Of a stretch of 44,563 bases of DNA, positions 23,441 through 32,366 are shown one piece after another. The notes beneath the pieces were generated by a model that did no database searches, had not been told where the DNA came from, and saw only the letters and a program-made list of their open reading frames with translations. The translations under genes were made by a program, and so were the position numbers. This DNA is from an uncultured Porphyromonadaceae bacterium (lineage in GTDB: Bacteria > Bacteroidota > Bacteroidia > Bacteroidales > Muribaculaceae). The stretch is from positions 1-44,563 of the forward strand of contig URAU01000020.1 in NCBI GenBank assembly GCA_900545955.1. Direction: 5' to 3'. Each line of letters starts with the position of its first letter. Within the stretch, counting starts at the first letter, position 1.

Positions 23441-24913
23441 ATGGCTCAGAAACATAAATTCCGCTATCAGTTCCGGCTTTTCATAACCGCCGTGCTCTGC
23501 ATATGGGCCGTAATTCTTTCGTTTGCGTGGTTCGTATACCATCAGGAAAAGAAACTGCGCGCCGAGAGCATCATTGAACGCATCGACCTGGCCAACGGTT
23601 ATGTGGTCGACGTCCATGAGGCCAACGGCGACGTCCAGTCGGCCCTGAACTTCATCCACCGCTATCTGGCCGATACTTATCTCAACGACATGAGTATCCA
23701 GATATTCGACACCCGCACCCAGCAGCTTCTTTACTCCACCGGCGACCTCCGCGAGGGGATTCCGTCAGACATTTCTGAAGACGACCGCGTGGTGTTGGGC
23801 GACAGCTCGCGGGTAATCCGCGTGCTCAACACATCGGTGGGCGACAACGGGCGTAAAATGTTTTTCTTCTCAAGCCGACTGTCGCCCGACGGACGCATAA
23901 ACATCCGCACCTACGTGCCACCATCGCGCGCCATCACCGAGGAACTTACCATCGGGCCGATGTCCTGGGTGATTCTCATCGGCATCGGACTGCTGGGTTC
24001 CGTGCTTGCCTTCATCACTACCTCCCATCAGGCCAAGAACGTCAGCCTGCTTCACGATTTTGCAAAGCGTGCTGCCTCCGACCGCGATTTCATTCCCATG
24101 GGGGATTTCCCATCCGATGAAATAGGAGAAATTTCGCGTCAGATCGTGGCCATCTACAATTCACGCATGCAAGCAAACATGCGCCGCGAGCACGAGCACG
24201 AAATCGCCCTCAAGGTGACGGAGGAAAAGAACAAAATGAAGCGCGTGCTTACCGACAACATCTCCCACGAGCTCAAGACTCCCATCGGAATCATACGCGC
24301 CTACGTGGAGATGATGCTCACGGAAGACGATATGCCCGCAGCCGACCGCAAACGCTTTCTGGAAAAAACCCAGGCCAACGTGGAGCGGCTCGTAGCCATG
24401 CTAAACGACCTTTCCACAATGACGCGTCTTGAGGAATCCGGAGGCAAAATTCCTATCAAGGAGGTGGATTTCAGCCTCCTCGTCTACTCCATAGCCGACG
24501 AGATGGAGCAATCCGGAATACTCAACGGATTCCACCTTAAATTCGACCTGCCGCCCGACATCATGGTGCTCGGCAACGAGGGTCTGCTTACATCTGTGCT
24601 GCAGAATCTTGCAAAGAACTCAATAGCCTACTCACAGGGCAGTGAAATAGGGATCTCACTGCTGGGCAAGACCGAGGGCTACTACACTTTCTCCTTCTAC
24701 GACAACGGCGTGGGCGTGGGGAAAGAACACATCCCCCATCTGTTCGACCGTTTCTACCGCGTTGATACGGGGCGCTCGCGCAAAGCCGGCGGAACGGGAC
24801 TCGGACTGCCTATCGTGAAGAGCAGCATCAACAACATGGGCGGAAGCGTAAGCGTACGCAACCGTCGCGGAGGCGGTCTCGAGTTCATCTTTACCCTCTG
24901 CCGCCCCAAATAA
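23441..24913 (+). CDS. Sensor histidine kinase (RprX-like)
   Basis: A 490-aa inner-membrane kinase. A first span (about residues 12-33) and a second (about 170-192) flank a periplasmic sensor of about 135 residues. A HAMP-like linker follows. The dimerisation box is DNISHELKTPIGIIRAYVEM (20 residues; His near 275). The ATP-binding part has N box LQNLAKNSIAYS, G1 YDNGVGVG, F box HIPHLFDRFYR and G2 GGTGLGLPIVKS. It is coupled to the OmpR-type regulator by 20 nt. The signal is unknown. No target gene is obvious beside it. Confidence 0.95.
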   Translation: MAQKHKFRYQFRLFITAVLCIWAVILSFAWFVYHQEKKLRAESIIERIDLANGYVVDVHEANGDVQSALNFIHRYLADTYLNDMSIQIFDTRTQQLLYSTGDLREGIPSDISEDDRVVLGDSSRVIRVLNTSVGDNGRKMFFFSSRLSPDGRINIRTYVPPSRAITEELTIGPMSWVILIGIGLLGSVLAFITTSHQAKNVSLLHDFAKRAASDRDFIPMGDFPSDEIGEISRQIVAIYNSRMQANMRREHEHEIALKVTEEKNKMKRVLTDNISHELKTPIGIIRAYVEMMLTEDDMPAADRKRFLEKTQANVERLVAMLNDLSTMTRLEESGGKIPIKEVDFSLLVYSIADEMEQSGILNGFHLKFDLPPDIMVLGNEGLLTSVLQNLAKNSIAYSQGSEIGISLLGKTEGYYTFSFYDNGVGVGKEHIPHLFDRFYRVDTGRSRKAGGTGLGLPIVKSSINNMGGSVSVRNRRGGGLEFIFTLCRPK

Positions 24914-25044
24914 TCCGCGACCAGACAGCCGATTTCCAATTGATTGCCCTAACCATATAGAGAGGGAGGTGGATACACACCCAAATGTAAGGTGTAGCAC
25001 GCAGAATCACCGAAATGTAGGAACTGGGCGCAGATCCACCGAAA

Positions 25045-25130
25045 TGTAGGGACGCACGGCTCGTGCGTCCGCATAATCGGCTGAAATTAAATTATTAAGC
25101 ACGGACACACGAACCGTGCGTCCCTTCAAT
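25045..25130. repeat. Two-hairpin GTAGGGAYGCAC-family element
   Basis: The left hairpin is GGACGCACG-GCT-CGTGCGTCC (25050-25070) after TGTA. The right hairpin is GGACACACG-AAC-CGTGCGTCC (25103-25123). About 30 bp of AT-rich DNA lies between. Same architecture as 36861-36962 and 44024-44109. Confidence 0.75.
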
Positions 25131-25228
25131 ATGGGCGAAATTTGTTGGCTCTGCAACACACCCTCCTGAATTGTCGATTGTTGGTAGAATCATTTTGAAA
25201 CACCTCTCCACTTTATTAAGTCGCAAAC

Positions 25229-25272
25229 AACAAATAAGGCGATGCCTCCTGCGAGGCATCGCCTTATTTGTT
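25229..25272. terminator. Terminator after fabF
   Basis: A perfect 20-bp inverted repeat (25229-25248 and 25253-25272, loop CTGC) has AACAAAT/ATTTGTT at the outer ends. It lies 56 nt beyond the fabF stop and can act from both directions. Confidence 0.85.
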
Positions 25273-25328
25273 ATCATTCCGGTCGGAGCGGGCAGGCGGA
25301 AATCCGCCGAATAGCCATGCCGGTTTGA

Positions 25329-26594
25329 TTATTTTTCGTACTTCTTGAGAATCACGGTGGCATTGTGGCCGCCGAAGCCGAAGGAGTTGCTCAGAGCGGC
25401 ACGCACAGGGCGTTTCTCGGCTTTGTTGAAGGTGAAGTTGAGGGTATAGTCGATTTCCTCGTCCTCGTCGCCCTCCTCGTGGTTGATGGTGGGGGGAACG
25501 ATATCGTCGACGAGCGCCATGGTGCAGAACATTGCCTCGAGGGCGCCGGTGGCACCGAGCAGATGGCCCGTCATCGATTTGGTCGAGCTGATGTTCAGCT
25601 TATGGGCTGCATCGCCGAACACTTCCACGATAGCCTTGATTTCGGAGATGTCGCCTACGGGAGTCGATGTGCCATGTACGTTGATGTAGTCGATATCCTC
25701 GGGCTTCATTCCGGCATCTTCGAGGGCGTTCTGCATCGAAAGGATGGCGCCCAGACCTTCGGGATGGGTGGCGGTGAGGTGGTAAGCGTCGGCGCTCATG
25801 CCGCCGCCGGCAACCTCAGCGTAGATTTTCGCACCGCGGGCGAGAGCGTGCTCGAGTTCCTCAAGAATGAGAACAACGGAGCCTTCTCCCATCACGAAGC
25901 CGTCGCGGCTCTTGCTGAAGGGGCGGGAAGCCGTCGCAGGCGAGTCGTTGCGGGTGGAAAGGGCGTGCATGGAATTGAAGCCGCCTACTCCTGCAGGGAA
26001 GATGGCTGCCTCGGCGCCGCCGGTCACCATAGCGTCGGCCTTACCCAGACGGATAAGGTTGAACGCGTCGATGATGGCGTTGTTCGACGAAGCGCAGGCG
26101 GAAACCACACCATAGTTGGGGCCATGATAACCATAGTCCATCGAGATGTGTCCCGAAGCGATGTCGGCAATCATCTTAGGGATGAAGAAGGGGTTGTATT
26201 TGGGGCCGTTGGCGGCGTTGATGGCATAATAGCCGGCCTCTTCTTCGAAAGTATGAAGACCGCCGATACCTGCGGCGACGATTACACCGACGCGGTTGCG
26301 GTTGAGGTCCTCTTCTTTCTCAAGACCGGAATCAGCGATGGCCTGACGCGCAGCCACCATGGCATATTGGGCATAAAGGTCGAGCTGACGCAGCTTTTTG
26401 CGGTCGAAATGCTCGTTGCCGTCGAAACCCTTGACCTCGCAGGCGAACTGGGTTTTGAACAGCGATGCGTCGAAATGGGTGATAGGGCCGGCACCACTTA
26501 CGCCATTGATGGCGTTTTTCCAGGTGGTCTCCACATCGTTGCCGAGCGGAGTGATGGCGCCGAGGCCTGTGATTACTACTCTTTTAAGTTCCAT
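25329..26594 (-). CDS. fabF: Beta-ketoacyl-ACP synthase II
   Basis: A 421-aa condensing enzyme that extends acyl-ACP with malonyl-ACP. The start is ATG 26594 (MELKRVVITGLGA). The thiolase fold carries the Cys-His-His triad: Cys in GVVSACASSNNA (about residue 166), His in NVHGTSTPVGD (about 308) and His in KSMTGHLLGATG (about 345). The C-terminus SNSFGFGGHNATVIL is complete. It follows acpP by 157 nt with a hairpin between them, so the acpP message may often end before fabF. Length matches FabF (410-420). Confidence 0.97.
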   Translation of the reverse strand: MELKRVVITGLGAITPLGNDVETTWKNAINGVSGAGPITHFDASLFKTQFACEVKGFDGNEHFDRKKLRQLDLYAQYAMVAARQAIADSGLEKEEDLNRNRVGVIVAAGIGGLHTFEEEAGYYAINAANGPKYNPFFIPKMIADIASGHISMDYGYHGPNYGVVSACASSNNAIIDAFNLIRLGKADAMVTGGAEAAIFPAGVGGFNSMHALSTRNDSPATASRPFSKSRDGFVMGEGSVVLILEELEHALARGAKIYAEVAGGGMSADAYHLTATHPEGLGAILSMQNALEDAGMKPEDIDYINVHGTSTPVGDISEIKAIVEVFGDAAHKLNISSTKSMTGHLLGATGALEAMFCTMALVDDIVPPTINHEEGDEDEEIDYTLNFTFNKAEKRPVRAALSNSFGFGGHNATVILKKYEK

Positions 26595-26683
26595 ATTAAC
26601 CAAAAAATAGCGGCTGTGCAGATTGCTCTGCGGTTGGGGAAAGGGAGGGCGGCGCAGCCTGTGGAAGCGCACCCTTATTTTCC

Positions 26684-26714
26684 GAAAATAGCCCCGGAAG
26701 CAATGCACCGGGGC
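26684..26714 (-). terminator. Hairpin between acpP and fabF (possible attenuator)
   Basis: On the minus strand GCCCCGG (26714-26708) and CCGGGGC (26697-26691) form a 7-bp GC stem with a 10-nt loop, followed by TATTTTC. The short T-run suggests partial termination, which would leave more acpP than fabF message. Confidence 0.5.
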
Positions 26715-26751
26715 CTATTCGGGGTGATCGGTTTCGATGTGCGGAATCCGA

Positions 26752-26988
26752 TTATTTCGAAGCTTCTTCGATGTAAGCGATAGCGTCGCCAACAGTAGCG
26801 ATTCCTTCAGCCTTGTCGTCGGGAATTGTGATGCCGAATTCCTTTTCGAACTCCATGATGAGCTCAACGGTGTCGAGGCTGTCAGCACCAAGGTCGGTGG
26901 TGAATGCGGCGGCGGGAGTTACTTGAGCCTCATCTACGCCCAGTTTGTCAACGATGATTGCTTTTACACGAGATGCGATGTCAGACAT
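26752..26988 (-). CDS. acpP: Acyl carrier protein
   Basis: A 78-aa acidic carrier protein. The phosphopantetheine attachment serine lies in GADSLDTVEL (about residue 38). Four-helix ACP features are complete: VKAIIVDKLGVDEAQV at the start, FEKEFGITIPDDKAEGIATV cut to its core GITIPDD, and a C-terminal IAYIEEASK. The start is ATG 26988 (MSDIASRVKAI), since the longer reading adds a non-conserved stretch that crosses the leader. It has a -7 box at 27075 and is the first gene of acpP-fabF. Confidence 0.97.
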   Translation of the reverse strand: MSDIASRVKAIIVDKLGVDEAQVTPAAAFTTDLGADSLDTVELIMEFEKEFGITIPDDKAEGIATVGDAIAYIEEASK

Positions 26989-27074
26989 GATAATAAGTTT
27001 TATTGTTATGAATATTCGTGTTAGGGAGTGGATTGCAGACACATAAAAAAGGTGCTTTCCCACAATTCACGGCG

Positions 27075-27082
27075 CAAAGTTA
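27075..27082 (-). promoter_or_regulatory. -7 box for acpP-fabF
   Basis: On the minus strand TAACTTTG fits TAnnTTTG, about 87 nt upstream of the acpP start codon. No -33 TTTG at the standard spacing. Confidence 0.55.
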
Positions 27083-27217
27083 CTAAAACATTTCAAATAA
27101 TTGGCACATATTACCGAATTTTTTCCATAATTGGCCTCACAACGCTGTGTAGGGGCGATTTTTAGGCACCTTTTTATGTTATAAAACATATCAGCCACAA
27201 TTCGTGAGGCAATCGGT

Positions 27218-27997
27218 TCAGACGGGATACGGGTATCGGACGTCGTGGAGGAAAAGCGGGCCGGGGGGCATGGAGGTGCCTGCGGCGCAGCGGTCGTGCG
27301 CGGCGATGATGTCGGCGAATCCCTCGGGCGAAAGTTTTCCCCGGCCCACATCGACGAGCGTACCGACCACGGCACGCACCATATTACGCAGGAAGCGGTC
27401 GGCTGAAATTTCGAACACCCACTGGTCGACCGTGGGGTCATACATATTGGCCACGGGCCTCCAGAGGGCGCGGCCGACGTGGCATATGTTGGTCTTAGTG
27501 TCGGCATGCAGCTTGGCAAACGAGGTAAAGTCCTCCACCTCGAGCAGCTGCGCGGCGGCGAGGTTCATCCGCTCGAAATCAAGCGCCGGCGGCGCCGGCC
27601 AGGAGAGTCCGGAGGCGAAGGGAGTACGCCCGCGGTGAACGTAGTAATGATATGTGCGCTCCACGGCGTCGAACCGCGCGTGGGCGTCGGGATGTACGGG
27701 ATGAATCCAGCGTATTGCTATGTCCGGCCCGAGAATCGAGTTGATGGCGCGCACAAGGCGCATATCGTCGTCGATGCGGAGCGGAAGGTCGGCATGGGCC
27801 ATCATCATCGAGGCGTTGACGCCTGCATCTGTGCGGCCGGCCCCTACCACGGCCACAGGCGTGCGGAGCACGGTGGAAAGAGCCTCCTCCATGCGCTGCT
27901 GCACACTTATATCACCCGGCTGAATCTGCCAGCCGTGGAACCGCGCGCCGAGATACGACAGGTTGATGAAATGTCGGGTGGGAGTTTCCACGGCCAA
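27218..27997 (-). CDS. truA: tRNA pseudouridine(38-40) synthase
   Basis: A 259-aa cytoplasmic enzyme that converts uridines 38-40 of the tRNA anticodon arm to pseudouridine. The catalytic Asp57 is in GAGRTDAGVNA. Other family marks are YLGARFHGWQIQP near the start, RFDAVERTYHYYV (about 112) and FLRNMVRAVVGTLVDVGRG (core FLRNMVRAVVG). Length is usual (about 245-270). It follows speA by 34 nt on the same strand and is probably co-transcribed with it, though the functions are unrelated. Confidence 0.96.
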   Translation of the reverse strand: MAVETPTRHFINLSYLGARFHGWQIQPGDISVQQRMEEALSTVLRTPVAVVGAGRTDAGVNASMMMAHADLPLRIDDDMRLVRAINSILGPDIAIRWIHPVHPDAHARFDAVERTYHYYVHRGRTPFASGLSWPAPPALDFERMNLAAAQLLEVEDFTSFAKLHADTKTNICHVGRALWRPVANMYDPTVDQWVFEISADRFLRNMVRAVVGTLVDVGRGKLSPEGFADIIAAHDRCAAGTSMPPGPLFLHDVRYPYPV

Positions 27998-28031
27998 GTC
28001 TGTATGCTTTTGAGAATCAGAAATCTTCCGG

Positions 28032-29930
28032 TCAGTCTTTTTCCAGATACGTATAGCCGTAGAGACCCGAGCGGTAGTTGCTAAGGAACTCGCGGCCCTC
28101 CTCGGGGGTTATCCTGCCATCCTTCATGGCCTTGGTGACCCACGTCTCGACGTTGCGAACGAGTTTCTTCGGATTGTACTGGACGTAGTCGAGCACTTCG
28201 GCCACGGTCTCTCCGTCGATCACCTGGTCAATTTCATAATGGTCCTTGTAGCAGGAGATATGAACTGCGTTGGTGTCGCCGAAGAGGTTATGCATGTCGC
28301 CGAGAATCTCCTGATATGCGCCGACCAGGAAAAAGCCAATATAATAAGGTTCGCCGGCCCGCAGCGGATGAACGGGGAGCGCCGACGAGGTGCCCTGCGG
28401 CGAGATGAAGGTGGTGATTTTGCCGTCGGAGTCGCAGGTCATGTCCTGAAGGGTGGCCATGCGGGTGGGTTTCTCGTCGAGGCGCGAAATCGGCGCCACG
28501 GGAAACACCTGATCGATTGCCCACGCATCGGGGAGCGACTGGAAGAGTGAGAAATTGCAGAAATACTTGTCGGGGAGCATCTTGGAGACCTTGCGAAGCT
28601 CCTCGGGCGGATGCTTCATCTGCGAGGCGAGCGTACCTACCTCGCGGGCAATCTCCCAAAAGAGTTTTTCGGCGAGGGCGCGTGTGCGCAGATCGATGAT
28701 GCCGAGCGAATACATGTCGAGCACCTCCTCGCGAATCTGCATGGCATCGTGCCAGCTCTCGAACATTCGCTGCTGGTCGAGCTTGTCCCAGATTTCGTAA
28801 AGTTCCTTCACGAGCTCATGTTCGTCGCCCTTAAGCTCCTCATTGTCCTTCCAGCGCGGAAGCGAGGTGGTCTCGAGCACTTCGGTGACGAGCACGGAGT
28901 GATGCGCCGAAAGCGAGCGGCCGCTCTCGGTAATGATGTCGGGCTGAGGAAGGCCGTTTTTCTCGCAGACGTCGACGATGGAGAAAATGGCGTCGTTGGC
29001 ATACTCCTGGATGGAGTAGTTCATCGAGCTCTCGGAGGCCGAGGAGCGCGTACCGTCGTAGTCCACTCCGAGGCCGCCGCCTATGTCCACGTAGTCGATG
29101 TTAAAACCGAGTTTGCTTAGCTGCACGTAGAACTGCATGGCCTCGCGCAGAGCGTTCTTGATACGGCGTATCTTGGTAATCTGGCTGCCGATATGGAAAT
29201 GGATCAGCTTCAGCCAGTCGGAGATGCCACGCTGCTGCAGAAAATCGATGGCCTCAAGCAGTTCGGAAGAGTTGAGGCCGAATTTCGAGGTGTCGCCCCC
29301 GCTCTCCTCCCATTTGCCGGAACCGGAGTTGGCAAGCTTGATGCGGATACCTATGGAGGGTGTGATTTTCAGGCGACGGGCCACATCGTATATAATGTTG
29401 AGCTCGTTGAGCTTCTCGACCACAAGAATTATGCGTCGTCCCATCTTGCTGGCCAGCAGGGCAAGCTCCACATAGTTCTCGTCCTTATATCCGTTGCAGA
29501 TTATAAGGGCGTTTTCGTTGATATTGGTGGCGAGCACGGCGTGGAGCTCGGGCTTGGAGCCGGCTTCCAGGCCGATGTTGAATTTCTTGCCGTGGCTTAC
29601 TATCTCCTCTACTACCGGGCGAATCTGGTTAACCTTGATGGGATAGACAAGGAAACTCTTGCCATTGTAGCCATACTGCTCGGCTGCCGCGCGGAAACAG
29701 TTGGAGATTTTCTCCACGCGGTTGTCGAGGATATCGGGGAAACGAAGGAGCACCGGAGGTGTGATATCCTTCACCTGAAGCTCGTCGAGCACCTCGCGAA
29801 GATCAACCGGGGCCAGGCCGGGACGCGGAGTCACGCAGATGTTACCTTTTTCATTGACGGAGAAATACTGCCGCCCCCACCCGTTGATGTTGTAGAGCTC
29901 GACACTGTCCTCCACTCGCCATTTTCTCAT
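28032..29930 (-). CDS. speA: Biosynthetic arginine decarboxylase
   Basis: A 632-aa PLP enzyme that decarboxylates arginine to agmatine, the entry to putrescine and spermidine in many Bacteroidota. The start is ATG 29930 (MRKWRVEDSVELYNI). The PLP lysine is K99 in VYPIKVNQ. Further family motifs are LEAGSKPEL, HFHIGSQITKIRRIKNALRE (core HFHIGSQ), DIGGGLGVDYDGT (substrate/PLP phosphate loop) and ESGRSLSAHHSV. Length agrees with the family (about 630). It is divergent from apbE, with facing -7 boxes 33 bp apart. The truA gene follows. Confidence 0.97.
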   Translation of the reverse strand: MRKWRVEDSVELYNINGWGRQYFSVNEKGNICVTPRPGLAPVDLREVLDELQVKDITPPVLLRFPDILDNRVEKISNCFRAAAEQYGYNGKSFLVYPIKVNQIRPVVEEIVSHGKKFNIGLEAGSKPELHAVLATNINENALIICNGYKDENYVELALLASKMGRRIILVVEKLNELNIIYDVARRLKITPSIGIRIKLANSGSGKWEESGGDTSKFGLNSSELLEAIDFLQQRGISDWLKLIHFHIGSQITKIRRIKNALREAMQFYVQLSKLGFNIDYVDIGGGLGVDYDGTRSSASESSMNYSIQEYANDAIFSIVDVCEKNGLPQPDIITESGRSLSAHHSVLVTEVLETTSLPRWKDNEELKGDEHELVKELYEIWDKLDQQRMFESWHDAMQIREEVLDMYSLGIIDLRTRALAEKLFWEIAREVGTLASQMKHPPEELRKVSKMLPDKYFCNFSLFQSLPDAWAIDQVFPVAPISRLDEKPTRMATLQDMTCDSDGKITTFISPQGTSSALPVHPLRAGEPYYIGFFLVGAYQEILGDMHNLFGDTNAVHISCYKDHYEIDQVIDGETVAEVLDYVQYNPKKLVRNVETWVTKAMKDGRITPEEGREFLSNYRSGLYGYTYLEKD

Positions 29931-30001
29931 TCGTATATAAAGAATATGTGGTACACAATAAATTGACCGACGCTCCGCAAGCGCGGAGAGCCGACGGCTT
30001 G

Positions 30002-30009
30002 CAAATTTA
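30002..30009 (-). promoter_or_regulatory. -7 box for speA-truA
   Basis: On the minus strand TAAATTTG fits TAnnTTTG, 71 nt upstream of ATG 29930. It faces away from the apbE box at 30043-30050. Confidence 0.5.
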
Positions 30010-30042
30010 ACAATTTCCGACGACATTTGGCAGAGAAACAGC

Positions 30043-30050
30043 TAACTTTG
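30043..30050 (+). promoter_or_regulatory. -7 box for apbE
   Basis: TAACTTTG fits TAnnTTTG and lies 25 nt upstream of ATG 30076. An ATTTGG at 30025 is too close to serve as a normal -33 element. Confidence 0.5.
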
Positions 30051-30075
30051 CATACCTATATAACATTTCAGACAT

Positions 30076-31080
30076 ATGAAACGACCGATATATATCCTGC
30101 TTGCAGCTCTGGCCCTGCTTACCGGCGGCTGCGGCAACGCGCCGCAATGGAAGGTAGCCGAAGGGGCTGTATGGCATACGACCTATCGCATTGTATACGA
30201 TGCCCCCGAAGCGCTCGACGACTCGATTCAGGCCGTGCTGCGGCAGGTGGAGATGTCGCTGTCGCCGTTCGCCCGCGATTCGCGGATTTCGCGCATCAAC
30301 CGCGGGGAGACCGATAGTGTCGACGCCGACATAGCGGCGGTATTCGCCGTAGCGCAACAGGTGAACCGGCTGAGCCACGGACGTTTCGACCCGACGGTGG
30401 CTCCGCTGGTCGACCTCTGGGGCTTCGGCACCGACATGCGGAGCCGCGCCCTGGCCGAGAGCGACACGGCGGCCTTCGCAGTGACCGACTCGCAGATAGC
30501 GCAGGCTCTCAGGGCTGTGGGCATCGACAGCTGCGCCATAGCCGACGGGCGTATACGCCGCAAATCCGATGGCACCACCTTCAATTTCAGCGCCGTGACA
30601 AAAGGCTACGGCTGCGACCGCATTGCTGCGATGCTCGCCCGCAACGGCTCGAAAAATCATATGGTGGAAATCGGTGGAGAGATAGCCCTGGGTGGCCACA
30701 ACCCGCAGGGAGAGCCGTGGCGCATTCAGATTGACGCTCCGGTGGAATCGGAAGCGCCGGTTCATCAGAGGCTCAGCACCGTAGCGCTCGAAGGTCCCGC
30801 AGGAATCGCCACCTCGGGCAACTACCGCAACTTCCATACGTCGGCGCGCTACGGCCGCTTCGGCCACACAATCGACCCGCAGACGGGGCGCCCGGTGAGA
30901 ACCGACGTTGTGAGCGCTACCGTCGTGGCACCGACAACAGCGCAGGCCGACGCGTGGGCGACGGCCTGCATGGCTTCGGAAGCAGACTCGGCGATAGCCC
31001 GTATGAAGGGCGTCGAGGGTCTGCGTTATCTGCTTGTAGTGGCGAAAGACGATTCGCTCACCACCGTTTCAACACTTTAA
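30076..31080 (+). CDS. apbE: FAD:protein FMN transferase lipoprotein (ApbE)
   Basis: A 334-aa periplasmic lipoprotein (lipobox LTGGC, Cys near residue 19) that attaches FMN through a phosphoester to Thr/Ser of flavoproteins such as NqrB/NqrC or RnfG/RnfD. Motifs are RISRINRGE (about 73), GRFDPTVAPLVDLWGFG (about 110-126), FNFSAVTKGYGCDR (about 171), VEIGGEIALGGHNPQG and the C-terminal TDVVSATVVAPTTAQADAWA, whose Thr/Asp residues bind metal. The family length is about 330. It is monocistronic, converging on obgE with 13 bp between the stops. No Rnf or Nqr genes are in the window. Confidence 0.95.
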   Translation: MKRPIYILLAALALLTGGCGNAPQWKVAEGAVWHTTYRIVYDAPEALDDSIQAVLRQVEMSLSPFARDSRISRINRGETDSVDADIAAVFAVAQQVNRLSHGRFDPTVAPLVDLWGFGTDMRSRALAESDTAAFAVTDSQIAQALRAVGIDSCAIADGRIRRKSDGTTFNFSAVTKGYGCDRIAAMLARNGSKNHMVEIGGEIALGGHNPQGEPWRIQIDAPVESEAPVHQRLSTVALEGPAGIATSGNYRNFHTSARYGRFGHTIDPQTGRPVRTDVVSATVVAPTTAQADAWATACMASEADSAIARMKGVEGLRYLLVVAKDDSLTTVSTL

Positions 31081-31093
31081 ACCTGTCTGAGAA

Positions 31094-32335
31094 TCAGTCC
31101 TTGGGGTCGCCGTAGCGGAAAGCGAGGTCGTCGGGCGATTCATAGTCCTCATCGTCGGGGTCGCCGGCCCATGAATTGTCCTCGTCGTCGGGAGACCACG
31201 AGGGGTCGAATCCCTCGTCGAACACCTCTTCATCCTCGCCGTCGACGTGCTCGTTCTCGAAGATCCATTCGTCCTCCTCGCGCAGACGGTGATGTCCGTC
31301 GAGCGGGCGGTGGGTGATGGGAATCTCCTCGATGCGGTTGGCATCGTCGGTGATGGCTTTCCAGAGTGCATCCTTGAGTTCGGTTATCCCCTCGCCGGTA
31401 ACGGCGGAGATAAACACCACGGGGAGGTCGGTGGGAAGTGTCGGGCGAATCTCTTCCTTCAGCTCCTCGTCGAGCATGTCGCTTTTCGACACAGCCAGTA
31501 CGCGCTGCTTGTCCATAAGCTGAGGATTGAACTTACGCAGCTCGTCGAGCAGAATCTCATACTGCTGCTTGATGTCGTCGGCGTCGGCCGGCACCATGAA
31601 GAGCAGCACCGCGTTGCGCTCGATATGGCGCAGGAAGCGCAGACCGAGGCCGCGGCCCTCGCTCGCGCCCTCGATGATACCGGGAATGTCGGCCATTACA
31701 AACGAGCGGTTGCCGCGATAGTCCACGATGCCCAGTTGCGGCTCCATGGTCGTAAACGGATAATCGGCGATTTTCGGGCGCGCTGCGCTCACGGCCGAGA
31801 GCAGCGTGGATTTGCCGGCATTGGGAAAACCGACCAAACCCACATCGGCAAGCAGCTTAAGCTCCAGAATCACGGCCTTCTCGATGGCCGGCTCACCGGG
31901 CTGGGCATAACGGGGAGTCCGGTTGGTAGCGGATTTGAAGTTCCAGTTGCCCAGGCCGCCGCGGCCGCCGCGCAGGAGCTTGATTTCCTGGCCGTCGTCG
32001 GTCACCTCACAGAGGTATTCGCCGGTCTCTGCGTCGAACACCACCGTGCCGCAGGGCACTTCAATTATCTTGTCTTCGCCGTCCTTGCCGAAGGAGCGTC
32101 CGGCGCCTCCGCTCTGGCCGTTGGTGGCAAACACGTGGCGCGAGTATTTAAGCGGGAGGAGCGTCCACATGTTCTTGTTGCCGCGCAGAATCACGTGGCC
32201 TCCGCGGCCGCCGTCGCCGCCGTCCGGCCCCCCTTTGGGCACATATTTGGCGCGATGGAAATGCATCGAGCCGGCGCCTCCCTTACCCGAGCGGCAAAGT
32301 ATCTTTACGTAGTCGATAAAATTTGAATCTGCCAT
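31094..32335 (-). CDS. obgE: Obg-family GTPase
   Basis: A 413-aa ribosome-associated GTPase. The glycine-rich Obg fold occupies residues 1-158 (GKGGAGSMHFHRAKYVPKGG and GGDGGRGGHVILRG). The G domain has G1 GFPNAGKSTLL (about 165), G2 within YPFTTMEPQLG, G3 DIPGIIEGASEGRGLG, G4 VSKSD and G5 ISAVTG. The C-terminal 80 residues are strongly acidic (runs of Asp and Glu, with a repeated WSPDDEDNSWAGDPDDEDYE-like segment). Such a tail is common in Bacteroidota Obg but variable. It lies 31 nt after the nonulosonate operon and could be read from it or from its own promoter. Confidence 0.96.
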   Translation of the reverse strand: MADSNFIDYVKILCRSGKGGAGSMHFHRAKYVPKGGPDGGDGGRGGHVILRGNKNMWTLLPLKYSRHVFATNGQSGGAGRSFGKDGEDKIIEVPCGTVVFDAETGEYLCEVTDDGQEIKLLRGGRGGLGNWNFKSATNRTPRYAQPGEPAIEKAVILELKLLADVGLVGFPNAGKSTLLSAVSAARPKIADYPFTTMEPQLGIVDYRGNRSFVMADIPGIIEGASEGRGLGLRFLRHIERNAVLLFMVPADADDIKQQYEILLDELRKFNPQLMDKQRVLAVSKSDMLDEELKEEIRPTLPTDLPVVFISAVTGEGITELKDALWKAITDDANRIEEIPITHRPLDGHHRLREEDEWIFENEHVDGEDEEVFDEGFDPSWSPDDEDNSWAGDPDDEDYESPDDLAFRYGDPKD

Positions 32336-32366
32336 AGTTGAGTAGTTTTTAGCTTTAAAACGCCTG

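Larger units (their letters stand above)
24914..25328. other. Repeat-bearing spacer between the kinase and fabF
   Basis: A 415-bp stretch between convergent genes with no gene seen. It contains three 30-bp-spaced copies of a CACC-(C/G)-AAATGTARG unit (starting about 24978, 25008 and 25038), the two-hairpin repeat at 25045-25130 and the terminator at 25229-25272. Confidence 0.6.

Noticed and set aside
24978..25130. Possible CRISPR array (units about 30 bp apart)
   Set aside because: Only three short imperfect units, directly adjoining, with no constant repeat-spacer alternation and no cas genes.
30028..30043. Second sigma-54-like box TGGCAG-N5-CAGCT before apbE
   Set aside because: The GG-N10-GC spacing is right but the -12 half is poor, and a TAnnTTTG box overlaps it. 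Probably chance.
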